A DNA stretch of 39,235 nucleotides from Candidatus Sulfotelmatobacter sp. (GTDB lineage Bacteria; Acidobacteriota; Terriglobia; Terriglobales; Acidobacteriaceae), in assembly GCA_030041215.1 (NCBI GenBank), contig JASHOH010000103.1:1-39235 (forward strand), read 5' to 3'. Position numbers and translations under genes: made by a program. Under the pieces are notes generated by a model, which was not told the DNA's origin, searched no databases, and was given only the letters and a program-made list of their open reading frames with translations. Positions 8,860 through 17,719 of this stretch are shown one piece after another (position 1 is the stretch's first letter; each line of letters begins with the position of its first letter).

Positions 8860-9657
8860 TTACTTCGGCGTCCAGATCGGATGGCTGGTGAACAGTCCGT
8901 TCACAAATCCCATTTGATAAATCACAAAACAGCCGAAGGCCAGGCTAAGCAGGCCTGAAGCCATCGCCAGCCTTCGCGCCACTGCATGGCTTCGTCCGAC
9001 AAACTTCAGTGTCGAAGCCAAACTCATGGTAATGACCATCATCCCAGCGATAGTGCCTACCCCAAAAATCAGCAAATACGCCACCGCCCAACGCGGATTT
9101 CGAATCGTCGTAAGCACCAGCAGAGCCACCGCCGCCGAGCCCGCCAGCCCATGCACGATGCCCACAAACAACGGCCGCAGATGCTGATACAAATTCGAGC
9201 GCGCCAGTTTCTTGTCCATGAAGCTGACCGGATTATGATCAGCTGCATGAGGATGCGCCTCAGGTTCGTGACTGTGAGGATGGCTGTGAATGAAATCGCC
9301 ATGGGGATGAGCGTGAGAGTGAATATGAGAGGATTGCGTCTCGGCCTGCTCTGGAACCGCGCGCAGAAAACCAGCAATGTTCGCAATACCCAGAATGACC
9401 AACATGATGCCCACTGAGAGTTCCATGCTGAGGCCGATGCGAGTGGGGATCACCAGGTTGAACAGGATGATCCCACTGCCCACAACGAAGATCGTGATGG
9501 TATGGCCCAAGCCCCACCACGCGCCGATCAGAGCGGCCCGGGCTAGGCTGCGCTGGCGCGTGACGATGGTCGCAACCGCGATCACATGATCGGGGTCGGT
9601 GGCGTGCCTCATGCCAAGAAAAAATCCGAGGACGAGAATGGACAAAAGAGCGATCAT
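8860..9657 (-). CDS. Nickel/cobalt-type permease (UreH/NiCoT-like) with His-rich loop
   Basis: A 265-aa membrane protein. Helix 1 carries RHATDPDH at residues 17-24, the metal-binding signature of nickel/cobalt transporters (HX4DH form), and a 'GLGHTITI' motif follows at 49-56. Between helices 3 and 4 lies a loop (about 111-141) with some ten His residues in HxH repeats, probably binding metal in the cytoplasm. Four to five further hydrophobic segments follow, including a VGIVHGLAGSAA motif that repeats the GxxHG pattern. No urease, hydrogenase or cobalamin gene is near, so Ni versus Co is undecided. The ATG at 9657 has an AAGGA-type site. It is 63 nt downstream of porB on the same strand, possibly separated by a hairpin. 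Confidence 0.85.
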   Translation of the reverse strand: MIALLSILVLGFFLGMRHATDPDHVIAVATIVTRQRSLARAALIGAWWGLGHTITIFVVGSGIILFNLVIPTRIGLSMELSVGIMLVILGIANIAGFLRAVPEQAETQSSHIHSHAHPHGDFIHSHPHSHEPEAHPHAADHNPVSFMDKKLARSNLYQHLRPLFVGIVHGLAGSAAVALLVLTTIRNPRWAVAYLLIFGVGTIAGMMVITMSLASTLKFVGRSHAVARRLAMASGLLSLAFGCFVIYQMGFVNGLFTSHPIWTPK

Positions 9658-9688
9658 CTCTAGTCCTTCTTCTCCTCGGATTCTACCG

Positions 9689-9718
9689 AAACCCGGCCCT
9701 TATCGGGAGGGTGGGTTT
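9689..9718. terminator. Possible hairpin between the por operon and the nickel permease gene
   Basis: AAACCC (9689-9694) pairs with GGGTTT (9713-9718), with an inner CCCT/AGGG pairing. A T5 run ends it on the plus strand, so on the minus strand, where por is transcribed, there is only a leading A-run and no U-tract. Weak. Confidence 0.3.
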
Positions 9719-9720
9719 TT

Positions 9721-10734
9721 CTAGCCTTCCAGATCTTTCTGGAGCGGGATCACTCCCGGCACCAGCCATTTCTCCCACATCTCATCCACTTTGCTCTGGA
9801 AGAATGCAATGTCTTCTTCGGTGAAGTGTGCGAACCTTCCCTGCTTGAGCAAATAATCGCGCACCGGAAGTCGCTTGAAGCGGCCATTGGCAATCTGTTC
9901 GGTCTTGCCATGGAGCTTCAGCTTGCCGTTTTCGACCTCATACAAAGGCCAGATGCCGGTGTTCACCGCCAGTTCGCCGAGCTCAAAGGCAATATAGGGG
10001 TCGAAATCCCAACCCTTCGGGCACGGGTTCAGGCAGTGAATGAACGTGGGCCCGCCAATCGACAGCGCCTTGCGAATGTTGTTCATCGCCTGCAACGGAT
10101 ACGAGGTCGAAATCGTTCCGACGTATTTGCAGGTAGGATGGCCAGCCAGTATCAGCGGGGCGACATTCTTCTTCCAGCGGTGATGCATGATCCGCTTTAC
10201 CTTTCCCGGCGTACTAAACGAGGTGTTTACGCCATACGGAGAAGTTCCCGAAATCTGAATGTCCGTATTGCCATATTCCTCGTTGTCGTACAACAGGATC
10301 AAGAGGTTATAGTCAGGATGAGTCATGGTCGCGGAGATCGCGCTCAGACCCATGTCGGCGCCGCCACCATCGCCGCAGAATGCGATGACGTTGATCGGCT
10401 CATCCTTCAACACGCCCTTGCGCATCAGCACGCGCAAAGCGGCGGCCGTGCCGAGGGCGCTCGACCCGCCCGCACCCAGCTGCGTATGCATCCAGGGAAC
10501 GCCCCAGACCGTGCTGTAGTAAGACGTGTTGGCCACGTACATGCATCCCGTGGCGCCCAAAACAATGGTTCTTGGTCCCGCCGCTTTCGCCATCAGCCGC
10601 ATGATCTGGGCAGACTCGCAGCCTTCACAAGTGCGGTGGCCGGAGGTGAAGTACTCTTCATAGGGAACCTTCTTGACTCCTTTGAAAGGCTCCAGGTTTT
10701 GGGTCGGTTTCTCTTCTACAAAAGTCGTGGTCAT
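9721..10734 (-). CDS. porB: Pyruvate (2-oxoacid):ferredoxin oxidoreductase, beta subunit
   Basis: A 337-aa thiamine-diphosphate subunit of the PFOR-type enzyme, which interconverts pyruvate plus CoA with acetyl-CoA, CO2 and reduced ferredoxin. Cluster ligands are visible as C36-x2-C39, C64 in ATGC, and a Cys in the LNPCPKGW stretch (C238). The ThDP/Mg motif is GDGGGADMGLSA (121-132) followed by LLYDNEEYGNTDIQISG (148-163). It is the last gene of gntR-porGD-porA-porB, 31 nt after porA, with the start ATG at 10734. Pyruvate is the likeliest substrate from the closeness to PorB, but another 2-oxoacid cannot be excluded. Confidence 0.9.
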   Translation of the reverse strand: MTTTFVEEKPTQNLEPFKGVKKVPYEEYFTSGHRTCEGCESAQIMRLMAKAAGPRTIVLGATGCMYVANTSYYSTVWGVPWMHTQLGAGGSSALGTAAALRVLMRKGVLKDEPINVIAFCGDGGGADMGLSAISATMTHPDYNLLILLYDNEEYGNTDIQISGTSPYGVNTSFSTPGKVKRIMHHRWKKNVAPLILAGHPTCKYVGTISTSYPLQAMNNIRKALSIGGPTFIHCLNPCPKGWDFDPYIAFELGELAVNTGIWPLYEVENGKLKLHGKTEQIANGRFKRLPVRDYLLKQGRFAHFTEEDIAFFQSKVDEMWEKWLVPGVIPLQKDLEG

Positions 10735-10765
10735 ATGGTCTCTTTTCCTTTCCGGCTCCAGGCCA

Positions 10766-12001
10766 TTACCCCCGCAGCCCGATCCATTGCGTCAAGGGTT
10801 GCGATTTGCCATTCGCGGCCTGGAAGACGATGTCGGTCATCTTCTCCACGTCCGGCACGGTTACTTCGCGTCCGCCGAGCCCGCAGATGAAATCGAGCAC
10901 TGGCGGCCGGTTCTTGGCATTTGCGTACATTGCGGAGCGCACCTCAGTCGCCACCACGCCGCTTAGATCCGGCGCACCCAGCGACAAGTCGCGATCAATC
11001 ACGCCAACCGCCCTGAAGCGTTCCAGGCACTTGGCGATCTCCGCACTGGCAAATGGCCGGAACCAGCGCAGTCGCACGAACCCAACTTTCTTGCCTTGCT
11101 CGCGCAGTTTGCGAATGGCCACTTTCACCGGCGTTGAGAGCGTTCCCATTCCGAACAGCACGACCTCGGCATCGTCGGTCATGTATTCCTCGAAGAAGGG
11201 ATTGCCGTATTTGCGGCCGAACGTCTTCTCGAACTCGGCATAGACTTCGCGGATCACGTCACAGGCGTGCTCGGTGACCGCATAGTTCTGCCGCCGGATT
11301 TCCATGACCCAGTCTTCATTGGCCTGCGGCGCCACCGAGATCAAATTATCGGGATGGAGCAGCAGGTCACCGCGGTTATAGCGGGGCAGGAACTTCTTCA
11401 CCTGTTCAGCCGTCGGAATTTTCACCAGTGCTTGCGAGTGAGTGAGGAACGCGCCATCGCAGCTGATGGCACAGGGCACGAACATCCGGCGATCTTCTGC
11501 CACTCGGTAGGAAATGAGAGCTGTGTCAAACGCTTCTTGGGCGGTGTCGACCCAGTTCAACAGCCAGCCCAGATCACGTACCGCCAGAGCGTCGTTATGC
11601 TCCACGCCGAAGGCGCCAGGATCGTCCAGCGCACGATTGCCCACAAGGCAAACCATGGGCACACGCAGAGCCGGCGTCACCGTCAGCACCTCCATGGCAT
11701 ACATCCAGCCGATGCCACTGGAGCCACAGAACACCCGCGCGCCACAGACGGACGCATGTTTCACGATTTCGAACTGCGAGTTTTCGCTTTCCGCCACGAT
11801 GAATTCGCAATCCATTTCTCCATCCGCCACCAGTTGGCTCATGTATTGCATCACCGTGTCGTAGGGACGAATGGGGTAGGCCGTGACTACATCCACGTTG
11901 GCCAGCTTGCAGGCAATCGCAATGGCTTCCGCTCCGGTAATCAAGGCTTCCTGCTCTTGCACTTTCTTTACTTCTTCAACCGGCATTGTTAATGTCGCCA
12001 T
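10766..12001 (-). CDS. porA: Pyruvate (2-oxoacid):ferredoxin oxidoreductase, alpha subunit
   Basis: 411 aa from ATG 12001, picked because AAGGAG lies 6 nt upstream; the 53-codon upstream extension overlaps the preceding gene and is not family-like. The N-terminal pyrimidine-binding domain shows AYPIRPYDT (41-49, where relatives often have YPITPQT), the catalytic-type Glu in FIVAESE (67-73) and 'FCGSSGIGWMYAMEVL' (91-106). A second domain begins near 250, and 'VVLFGMGTLSTPVKVAI' marks the transketolase-C-like part. The C-terminus contains the CoA-binding-type region. It forms the active site with PorB. Lies 38 nt after porGD. Confidence 0.9.
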   Translation of the reverse strand: MATLTMPVEEVKKVQEQEALITGAEAIAIACKLANVDVVTAYPIRPYDTVMQYMSQLVADGEMDCEFIVAESENSQFEIVKHASVCGARVFCGSSGIGWMYAMEVLTVTPALRVPMVCLVGNRALDDPGAFGVEHNDALAVRDLGWLLNWVDTAQEAFDTALISYRVAEDRRMFVPCAISCDGAFLTHSQALVKIPTAEQVKKFLPRYNRGDLLLHPDNLISVAPQANEDWVMEIRRQNYAVTEHACDVIREVYAEFEKTFGRKYGNPFFEEYMTDDAEVVLFGMGTLSTPVKVAIRKLREQGKKVGFVRLRWFRPFASAEIAKCLERFRAVGVIDRDLSLGAPDLSGVVATEVRSAMYANAKNRPPVLDFICGLGGREVTVPDVEKMTDIVFQAANGKSQPLTQWIGLRG

Positions 12002-12039
12002 CTGATTCTCCTTGTGTTGAATCTGCTCTTCCGGCGCGG

Positions 12040-13221
12040 TTAGCCTCGCTGAGCGATTTCCAGGGCCTCTTCGGCCTGTTCTTTGTATTGGCCGCGATAA
12101 CGGAAGCCGTAGGATCTCTTTTCCACCGGCTCGGCCGACTTGATGGTTTTTTCCAGCCACTTCAAGTACGCATCCTTATCTTCGCGATACGCGACCCATT
12201 GGCTCTTGTTGTCTGTAAACTGTGACTCGTTGACCATGGTGATGCAGTTCTCGACCGGGCAAACCGCCTCGCACACGCCGCATCCGCAGCACGCCTCGAG
12301 ATTGGCGTCATACGTTTTGTCGGGCGTGACATCGAAAGAAGCATCCGGGCAGTTCAGCCAGCAGAGCGTGCACTTGGTGCAGGTTGCAAAATTCACCACC
12401 GGCCGCTCGGTGCGCGTCGAGTACTTCTTGAACAACTCATTGCGCGCCGGACGGAACCCGCCGACTTCCAGCGAGACTGGATCTCTGTATGGCCCTCCCT
12501 GAGGCTGTCCCTTGATCGAGACACCTTGCCGCATATTGGTCCAACCGGGAAATTCGAATTTGAAAGTTTCTTCCGGGTTGCCCTCGCCCGGCTTCACATC
12601 CATTGGCTTGAAGCGGTCATACGCTGTCTTGGCCGACGTGACTTTGAGCGCATTCTTCAGTTTTTCGGTGATGAACTGCTCGACCGCTTTCAGGCTGACC
12701 ACTTCCGGCAGCGCCTTGGCGATCGCGCCCAGCACCCGCACATCGGTGTGGTCGTCTTTATAGACCCACATGCCGGAGAAGCTGGTCACGCCTTTCAGCA
12801 CGCCCAGTTTGTATGGTTCTTCCCGGCGATGAATGGTTTTGAGCAGCGCGGGCGCGTCTTGCAGGGAAACCACGACCAGTGTGCTGCCAGGCTTCAGTGC
12901 GTGATGCACCGGCTGCAGTCCATACCATGCCCATGATTCCGCACCTTTGCAGAGCGTGTCATCAAGCACGACCGTCAGGTCGACTTGCTTCGGCTCGTAC
13001 TGTGCCATTCCGGCTTCAAGCGTTAGCTCATCGTCAGCGACGATGGCGAAGCTCTTGGCGGGAATGCCATTGCGCTCCGGGCTGTCTCCATAACGGCCAA
13101 AGGAAAGACCGAATTTGCCTTCGTCGCGCGCAGCCAGAACGATGCCGCGTGTTATATTTTTCGCCAGAGTCTTCTGAAAGACTCCACGGTAGATGATTTC
13201 AACCGCGAATAACTTACCCAT
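12040..13221 (-). CDS. Pyruvate:ferredoxin oxidoreductase, fused gamma-delta subunit
   Basis: 393 aa from ATG 13221 (GGAGG 7 nt upstream). Residues 1-190 are the gamma domain (GKLFAVEIIYRGVFQKT..., KGAESWAWYGLQPVHHALKP); residues 240-335 are the delta ferredoxin domain. Two [4Fe-4S] motifs are complete: C281-x2-C284-x2-C287-x3-C291-P and C311-x2-C314-x2-C317-x3-C321-P. The fusion explains why only three genes encode the four-part enzyme. The two clusters pass electrons from the active site to ferredoxin. A tail of about 60 charged residues follows the clusters. It directly follows the GntR gene (22 nt), so both are probably on one mRNA. Confidence 0.88.
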   Translation of the reverse strand: MGKLFAVEIIYRGVFQKTLAKNITRGIVLAARDEGKFGLSFGRYGDSPERNGIPAKSFAIVADDELTLEAGMAQYEPKQVDLTVVLDDTLCKGAESWAWYGLQPVHHALKPGSTLVVVSLQDAPALLKTIHRREEPYKLGVLKGVTSFSGMWVYKDDHTDVRVLGAIAKALPEVVSLKAVEQFITEKLKNALKVTSAKTAYDRFKPMDVKPGEGNPEETFKFEFPGWTNMRQGVSIKGQPQGGPYRDPVSLEVGGFRPARNELFKKYSTRTERPVVNFATCTKCTLCWLNCPDASFDVTPDKTYDANLEACCGCGVCEAVCPVENCITMVNESQFTDNKSQWVAYREDKDAYLKWLEKTIKSAEPVEKRSYGFRYRGQYKEQAEEALEIAQRG

Positions 13222-13243
13222 CTGGCAACCTCCATTTCTTGTA

Positions 13244-13957
13244 TCAGGACTTTTGCAAAACGATTCGTTCCAACTCCAATAAATGAGCTTGCATGGCGGC
13301 CTGCGCCCCGGCCGGATCGTGCGCTCGCAAGGCCGCAAGAATCCGCCGGTGGCTGGCCAGCGATTTGCGCTGGCGTCCGTTGACTTGCAGCGAGCGCTGG
13401 CGCATTTCGCGCAACAGATCCATCAAGACCGACACCAGCTTGAGCATCACGCTGTTGTCCGCAGCCTGCGCGATGGCAAAGTGAAAAGCGGAATCTTCCT
13501 CGATAGCCGGTTCGTCGCGAAGCAGCTTCTCCTCCTGTCGGTTGAGAATTGCCTCCATCTCTGCAATCTGATCCGCCTTGACATGAATGGCTGCCCGCCA
13601 CGCCAACGCCGGCTCGATGATCATGCGTACGTCGAGCAACTCGCGAATCGCCTTCCGCTTCTGCATCAGAAAATTCGTTACCGGAGTGCTTACCAGCTCC
13701 GACGAACCGTCGCGCACGACCGTGCCTACGCCCTGCTTTGGCTCCAGCAGTCCCACCGCTTCCAGGCGGCGGATGGCATCGCGAATCGAGCTGCGGCTCA
13801 CGCCGAATTGCTGCACCAGCTCCCGCTCAGGAGGCAGCATGTCGCCCGGCTTGAGTTCGCCGACAATGTGTTCCTGCAATTGGCGCGCGACTTCGGTATA
13901 CACGCGGCCTCTCGGGATTGCTTCCAATACGAATTTCGAGGAGGGAATCGTGGCCAC
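13244..13957 (-). CDS. GntR/FadR-subfamily regulator of the por operon
   Basis: 237 aa. Residues 14-80 are a winged helix with the GntR signature (VARQLQEHIVGELKPGDMLP, then SRSSIRDAIRRLEAVGLL), and 90-235 an all-helical FCD ligand domain with several Asp/His residues (DVRMIIEPALAWRAA..., DSAFHFAIAQAADN, SHRRILAALRAHD). The start is GTG 13957; no ATG fits the family N-terminus. FadR-type members such as PdhR and LldR sense pyruvate or lactate, so control of por by a 2-oxoacid is a natural inference from the operon. Inverted half-sites TGGTC/GACCA lie 10-40 nt upstream, suggesting it controls its own operon. Confidence 0.88.
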   Translation of the reverse strand: MATIPSSKFVLEAIPRGRVYTEVARQLQEHIVGELKPGDMLPPERELVQQFGVSRSSIRDAIRRLEAVGLLEPKQGVGTVVRDGSSELVSTPVTNFLMQKRKAIRELLDVRMIIEPALAWRAAIHVKADQIAEMEAILNRQEEKLLRDEPAIEEDSAFHFAIAQAADNSVMLKLVSVLMDLLREMRQRSLQVNGRQRKSLASHRRILAALRAHDPAGAQAAMQAHLLELERIVLQKS

Positions 13958-13967
13958 AGCGCCCTAA

Positions 13968-13998
13968 GTGGTCTGATGACTGACCACATCTATGGTCA
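13968..13998. promoter_or_regulatory. Candidate GntR operator, three alternating half-sites
   Basis: GTGGTC (13968-13973), GACCAC (13982-13987) and TGGTCA (13993-13998) alternate in orientation, giving two overlapping palindromes: GTGGTC-N8-GACCAC and TGACCA-N6-TGGTCA. FadR-type proteins bind TGGT/ACCA inverted repeats. The pair is flanked by CCTAAGTGG and CCTAAGCGG direct repeats. It sits just upstream of the regulator's start, suited to autoregulation. Binding is inferred. Confidence 0.5.
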
Positions 13999-14103
13999 CT
14001 CCTAAGCGGGAAATCGTGCAGTGATGGTTGTCACAATTGAGAGTGACATTTGTTGGGAAGGCTTTAGTGCCGGAAATCAGTAACATCCGGACAGCTGTGT
14101 TGT

Positions 14104-14163
14104 CATGCTGAGCGAAGCGGCGAGTCCTGAAAGGGCTCGCCGCGCAGTCGAAGCATCCCTATA
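14104..14163. repeat. REP-like element with GGCGAGTC/GGCTCGCC hairpin
   Basis: The text TCATGCTGAGCGAAGCGGCGAG...CTCGCCGCGCAGTCGAAGCATCCC is an imperfect palindrome in the 335-bp divergent gap between gntR and rph. GCGGCGAG and CTCGCCGC pair perfectly around the loop. Besides this, the gap holds the operator, a TGTCAC-N8-GTGACA inverted pair (14029-14048) and a possible rph promoter; no gene. Confidence 0.55.
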
Positions 14164-14278
14164 ATCTGAATTCCATTTTGAAAATCTGCTCCTGTACAGA
14201 AGACTGCGGCCTTCCGACCGATTTACTCATTCGAGAGACCGGCTTCGCTCTCTACCGCGGCTCGCGCGCCACATCATT

Positions 14279-14284
14279 TACAAT
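14279..14284 (+). promoter_or_regulatory. Possible -10 box for rph (short or leaderless mRNA)
   Basis: TACAAT ends 8 nt before the ATG of rph, and no ribosome site precedes that ATG. If used, transcription would start at or next to the start codon. No convincing -35 is seen, so this is weak. Confidence 0.25.
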
Positions 14285-14292
14285 CCTCGGTG

Positions 14293-15030
14293 ATGTTCTA
14301 TCGCTGCGACAATCGTGCTCCCGATCAGCTTCGACCCGTCTCTATCGTTCCAGACTTCATTCCTACGGCCGAAGGCTCGGCGCTGATCCAGGTAGGGCAG
14401 ACGCGCGTCATATGCACCGCGTCAATCGAAGAGGTCGTGCCCACGTTCCTGCGAAATTCGGGCAAGGGATGGATTTCGAGCGAATACTCCATGATTCCCC
14501 GCGCTACGCTTACTCGCACGCCGCGTGAAGTGGCCAAGGGCCGTCCCAGCGGCCGCACGCACGAAATTCAGCGGCTGATCGGGCGCTCGCTGCGTGCCGT
14601 AACCGATCTCACGCGTCTGGGCGAGCGAACGATCTGGATTGATTGCGACGTCATTCAAGCCGATGGCGGCACGCGCACCGCTTCCATCACCGGCGCCTTC
14701 GTCGCACTTGGTCTGGCGCTCGAAAAGTTAGTGGATGCCGGAACGCTGACTTCGGTTCCGCTAAGAGATTTTGTAGCGGCTGTCAGCGTTGGAATTGTCG
14801 ACGGCGAAATCCTGCTCGACCTCTGTTACGAAGAAGACTCCCGCGCCGAAGTCGATATGAATTTTGTGATGACCGCCGGCCACAAAATGGTGGAAGTGCA
14901 GGCCACGGCCGAACAGCAGCCATTCGATGAAGCGAAGTTCGCGAAGATGCTAGGCCTCGCCCGCCAGGGCGTGCAGGCGCTGATCGCCAAGCAGCAGAGT
15001 GTACTGAGCGGGATTCCGCTGAGGCAGTGA
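14293..15030 (+). CDS. rph: Ribonuclease PH
   Basis: 245 aa, the usual RNase PH length. The N-terminus has the family pattern with [12 protein letters not shown] (residues 6-17) and [20 protein letters not shown]; then [14 protein letters not shown], '[17 protein letters not shown]', the phosphate-site [19 protein letters not shown] and '[16 protein letters not shown]' with conserved acidic residues. It trims tRNA 3' ends by phosphorolysis in the cytoplasm. I chose ATG 14293; a GTG directly before it is possible. No clear Shine-Dalgarno precedes it. It stands alone and converges on the permease genes. Confidence 0.95.
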   Translation: MFYRCDNRAPDQLRPVSIVPDFIPTAEGSALIQVGQTRVICTASIEEVVPTFLRNSGKGWISSEYSMIPRATLTRTPREVAKGRPSGRTHEIQRLIGRSLRAVTDLTRLGERTIWIDCDVIQADGGTRTASITGAFVALGLALEKLVDAGTLTSVPLRDFVAAVSVGIVDGEILLDLCYEEDSRAEVDMNFVMTAGHKMVEVQATAEQQPFDEAKFAKMLGLARQGVQALIAKQQSVLSGIPLRQ

Positions 15031-15051
15031 GCGACGGGACCAGCGCTCACT
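15026..15051. terminator. Hairpin between convergent rph and permease genes
   Basis: AGTGAGCG (15026-15033, including the rph stop) and CGCTCACT (15044-15051) form an 8-bp stem with a 10-nt loop. There is no T-run, but the convergent 36-bp gap suggests a bidirectional stop. Confidence 0.35.
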
Positions 15052-15066
15052 ACGGCCTTCCCGGGT

Positions 15067-16317
15067 CTACTCGTACCTCAAACTCTCAATGGGATCCAGC
15101 CGCGCCGCACGAATCGCCGGCACCATGCCGCTCACGATCCCCACGCAACTCAGAATGATTATGGCCACGGCCAGGCTGCTCAGATTGATGTGCAAGTGGA
15201 TATCTCCCGCTTGCAGGCCTTCGCCGAAGGCGCTCATCAGCGGCAGCGCGCCAACCACCCAAGAAATCATGTAAGCGATCGCAATTCCGCCCAGACCTCC
15301 GGCAAACGTAATCGCCAGCGCTTCGGCGAGAAATTGAAAAAGAATATGCCCCTTGTGCGCACCCAGGGCTTTCTCGATTCCGATCTCGCGCGTCCGTTGC
15401 TGCACCGAAACCAGCATGATGTTCATCAGGCCAATACCGCCAATTCCAAGCGTCAACGCCCCAATAAACGCGAGAAGTGCTTTCAGCGCGGTTATCACAA
15501 CTGAGAATTGATCGAAGTCGTCTTTGAAATCAGCGATGAAGACGGCGCGGCGGTCATCGGGGCGAAAATTGTGGTGTCCGGCGAGCACGCTGCGCACGAC
15601 GCGCGCCAGTTGCTGGTGATCTTCGCCTTCGTAATCCATGAAGATGCCGGTGATGTAGCGCGTATCGTAAAGATCGCCCATCGTACTGAAGGGGATCACG
15701 ATGAAGCTGTTATCGTTGTTATCGCCATCCTGCACTTTGCGCTCATACACGCCGACGACTTCGAAACTGATACCGTTGATGCGAATGCTCTGCCCAAGTG
15801 GCTGCTCGCCGGAGAAGAGCCTGCGGCGCGCTTCATCGCCGATAACCGCAACGCGCGCGCGCTGAAGCTGGTCTTCTTCGCTTAGCCCGCGGCCGGTGGC
15901 AACGGAGAATCCACGAATGCGCTCGTAAACGGGAAAAACTCCGGTTAGAAACAGACTCGTGAAGGTGCGCGTGTCGTGCTGAATGGTCACGGCGTTGTAT
16001 TTGTCCATGATGGGGGTGACGCCTTTTACGATAGGGACTTCGTTGCGGATGTAGTCAACATCCGCGAGCGTAAGCCGGATTTCCGTACCGGCCTTGGAGC
16101 CTCCGACTTGCAGGGATGTGCGGCCGGGGAAGGCGCCAATCACATCGATTCCCCACGAACTGAAAATAATGCCGATTGCGTGCTCGAAGCCGGAGCCGAA
16201 GGCCAGCAAAATTATCACCGTAGCAATGCCCCAGGCCATGCCCAACATGGTCAATGTGGTGCGCCTACGATTATGCTGCATGGCTCCGAAAGCTTCTCTG
16301 AGGAGGTCGCTGGTCAT
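15067..16317 (-). CDS. MacB/FtsX-type ABC transporter permease
   Basis: 416 aa. An N-terminal helix (RTTLTMLGMAWGIATVIILLAFGSG, split by eye at about 19-43) precedes a large extracytoplasmic MacB_PCD domain (about 45-270), then three FtsX-type helices with 'LTLGIGGIGLMNIMLVSV' (about 287-304), the coupling-type motif QQRTREIGIEKALGA and a final helix; it ends RLDPIESLRYE as typical. Such permeases work with a MacB-type ATPase in efflux or signalling rather than import. No ATPase is in the window. It follows a paralogue by 18 nt, so the two are co-transcribed and may form a heterodimer. Confidence 0.85.
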   Translation of the reverse strand: MTSDLLREAFGAMQHNRRRTTLTMLGMAWGIATVIILLAFGSGFEHAIGIIFSSWGIDVIGAFPGRTSLQVGGSKAGTEIRLTLADVDYIRNEVPIVKGVTPIMDKYNAVTIQHDTRTFTSLFLTGVFPVYERIRGFSVATGRGLSEEDQLQRARVAVIGDEARRRLFSGEQPLGQSIRINGISFEVVGVYERKVQDGDNNDNSFIVIPFSTMGDLYDTRYITGIFMDYEGEDHQQLARVVRSVLAGHHNFRPDDRRAVFIADFKDDFDQFSVVITALKALLAFIGALTLGIGGIGLMNIMLVSVQQRTREIGIEKALGAHKGHILFQFLAEALAITFAGGLGGIAIAYMISWVVGALPLMSAFGEGLQAGDIHLHINLSSLAVAIIILSCVGIVSGMVPAIRAARLDPIESLRYE

Positions 16318-16335
16318 GGCTGGTTCTCCGAGTTC

Positions 16336-17592
16336 TTACTCCTGTCGCAAAGCCTCCACTGGTTCAAGCATGGCAGCCTTGCGGGCGGGATAAAGGCCGG
16401 CAGTGATTCCGGCAATGGCAAGAGCGAGCACCGAACACCCGGCAGAGATAGGTACTATACGCGGCGTATCGAAACCCTGCGGCAGATTCACTCTCGATAG
16501 CAAATGCACGATCAGGAGCGCCGCGCCCACGCCAATCGCTCCGCTCAACAGCGTCAGAAACGCCCCTTCGAGAAAGAATTGGAAAAGAATATTGCGTCGT
16601 GTGGCGCCTAGGGCTTTTCGAAGTCCGATCTCGTGGGTTCGCTCAGTCACGGCGACCAGCATGATGTTGATGATGCCGATTGCTCCCAGTGCAAGCGTTA
16701 CCAGGCCAACTCCGCCGAGAAACCAGTCCATGGCGCTGAAGATCTTGCCCATGGTTTTCTGGTCCTTTACTGTGTCCCACTCTTCCCAAATGTCTTTTCC
16801 CGTGGGGTCGAAGCCGCCGTGATTGCGCGCGACGATGCGGTGCAGTTCGTCTTTGGCCTGTTCATTTTCATCGAAGCTGCGCGGCTGATAGTTGAGGAAA
16901 GAAATTGCGTTGCCGTCCTTGGAGTTGTCGCCCTTCAGCGGGAAAAGTTCGCGCATGGTATTGAAGGGCATGAAAATGCGAATGTTAGTGGAATTCTGTT
17001 CTTCATTGCCGATCATGTTGAGTACGCCGATCACCTGAAAACGTACGTCATTGAGCAGGATGGTGTTGCCGACAGCTGGACGGCCGGGAAACAGATTGCG
17101 CGTCATCTGCCGGCCCAGGACACAGACGCGACGGCGTTCCAAATTGTCCTGCTCATCGAGCCAGCGACCAACTTCCAAAGGAATGGTGCGAACCTGATTG
17201 AAAACTGGGGGCACTCCACTGACTTGCCCATTGGTGCTGGTGTAATCGCTGACTGCGCGGATGTCATTACGCGCAATCACCGGTGCGATATGTATCGCGT
17301 ACTTGGATTCGTTCTGAATAGCGACGACATCGTCATACGTGAGATTGAACCATTTCGAGGAAGCGAAGCTGCCAGGGATCGCGGGGGCGTGTCCGCCATC
17401 GAAGAAAATAATGTTCTTGCCGAAACTTTCTAGTTGCTTGCGGTTGCCGTTGCGAAAACCTTCGCCGACGCCGGCCAGCAGTAGCAGGGAACCCACGCCC
17501 CAGGCAATCCCGAACATGGTGAGAAAAGAACGCAGCTTGTGCGCCCAAAGGCTGCGGAAGGTCTGACCGAAGGTGTCGACCAGCGTGCGCAT
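16336..17592 (-). CDS. MacB/FtsX-type ABC transporter permease (paralogue of next gene)
   Basis: 418 aa with the same layout as its downstream partner: helix at 18-40 (LRSFLTMFGIAWGVGSLLLL), periplasmic domain rich in short conserved motifs (SFGKNIIFFDGG, RRVCVLGRQMTRNLFPG), then ALGAIGIINIMLVAVTERT plus HEIGLRKALGATRRNILFQF, and the C-terminal ...PARKAAMLEPVEALRQE. It starts at ATG 17592 without a strong ribosome site. First of a two-gene operon. The cognate ATPase and adaptor must be elsewhere, or the pair may use a shared ATPase; that is inference. Confidence 0.85.
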   Translation of the reverse strand: MRTLVDTFGQTFRSLWAHKLRSFLTMFGIAWGVGSLLLLAGVGEGFRNGNRKQLESFGKNIIFFDGGHAPAIPGSFASSKWFNLTYDDVVAIQNESKYAIHIAPVIARNDIRAVSDYTSTNGQVSGVPPVFNQVRTIPLEVGRWLDEQDNLERRRVCVLGRQMTRNLFPGRPAVGNTILLNDVRFQVIGVLNMIGNEEQNSTNIRIFMPFNTMRELFPLKGDNSKDGNAISFLNYQPRSFDENEQAKDELHRIVARNHGGFDPTGKDIWEEWDTVKDQKTMGKIFSAMDWFLGGVGLVTLALGAIGIINIMLVAVTERTHEIGLRKALGATRRNILFQFFLEGAFLTLLSGAIGVGAALLIVHLLSRVNLPQGFDTPRIVPISAGCSVLALAIAGITAGLYPARKAAMLEPVEALRQE

Positions 17593-17719
17593 GGATTTAT
17601 TGCCCCAGGGTAGCGCGACTTATTATTTCGACTGACGAGAGAGGGGAAGGTTAGCCGTTATTTCCATTCAGATGCACGCGTTCGCGGACGATGCGGATAC
17701 GGCGGGGGTGCAAGAAAAT

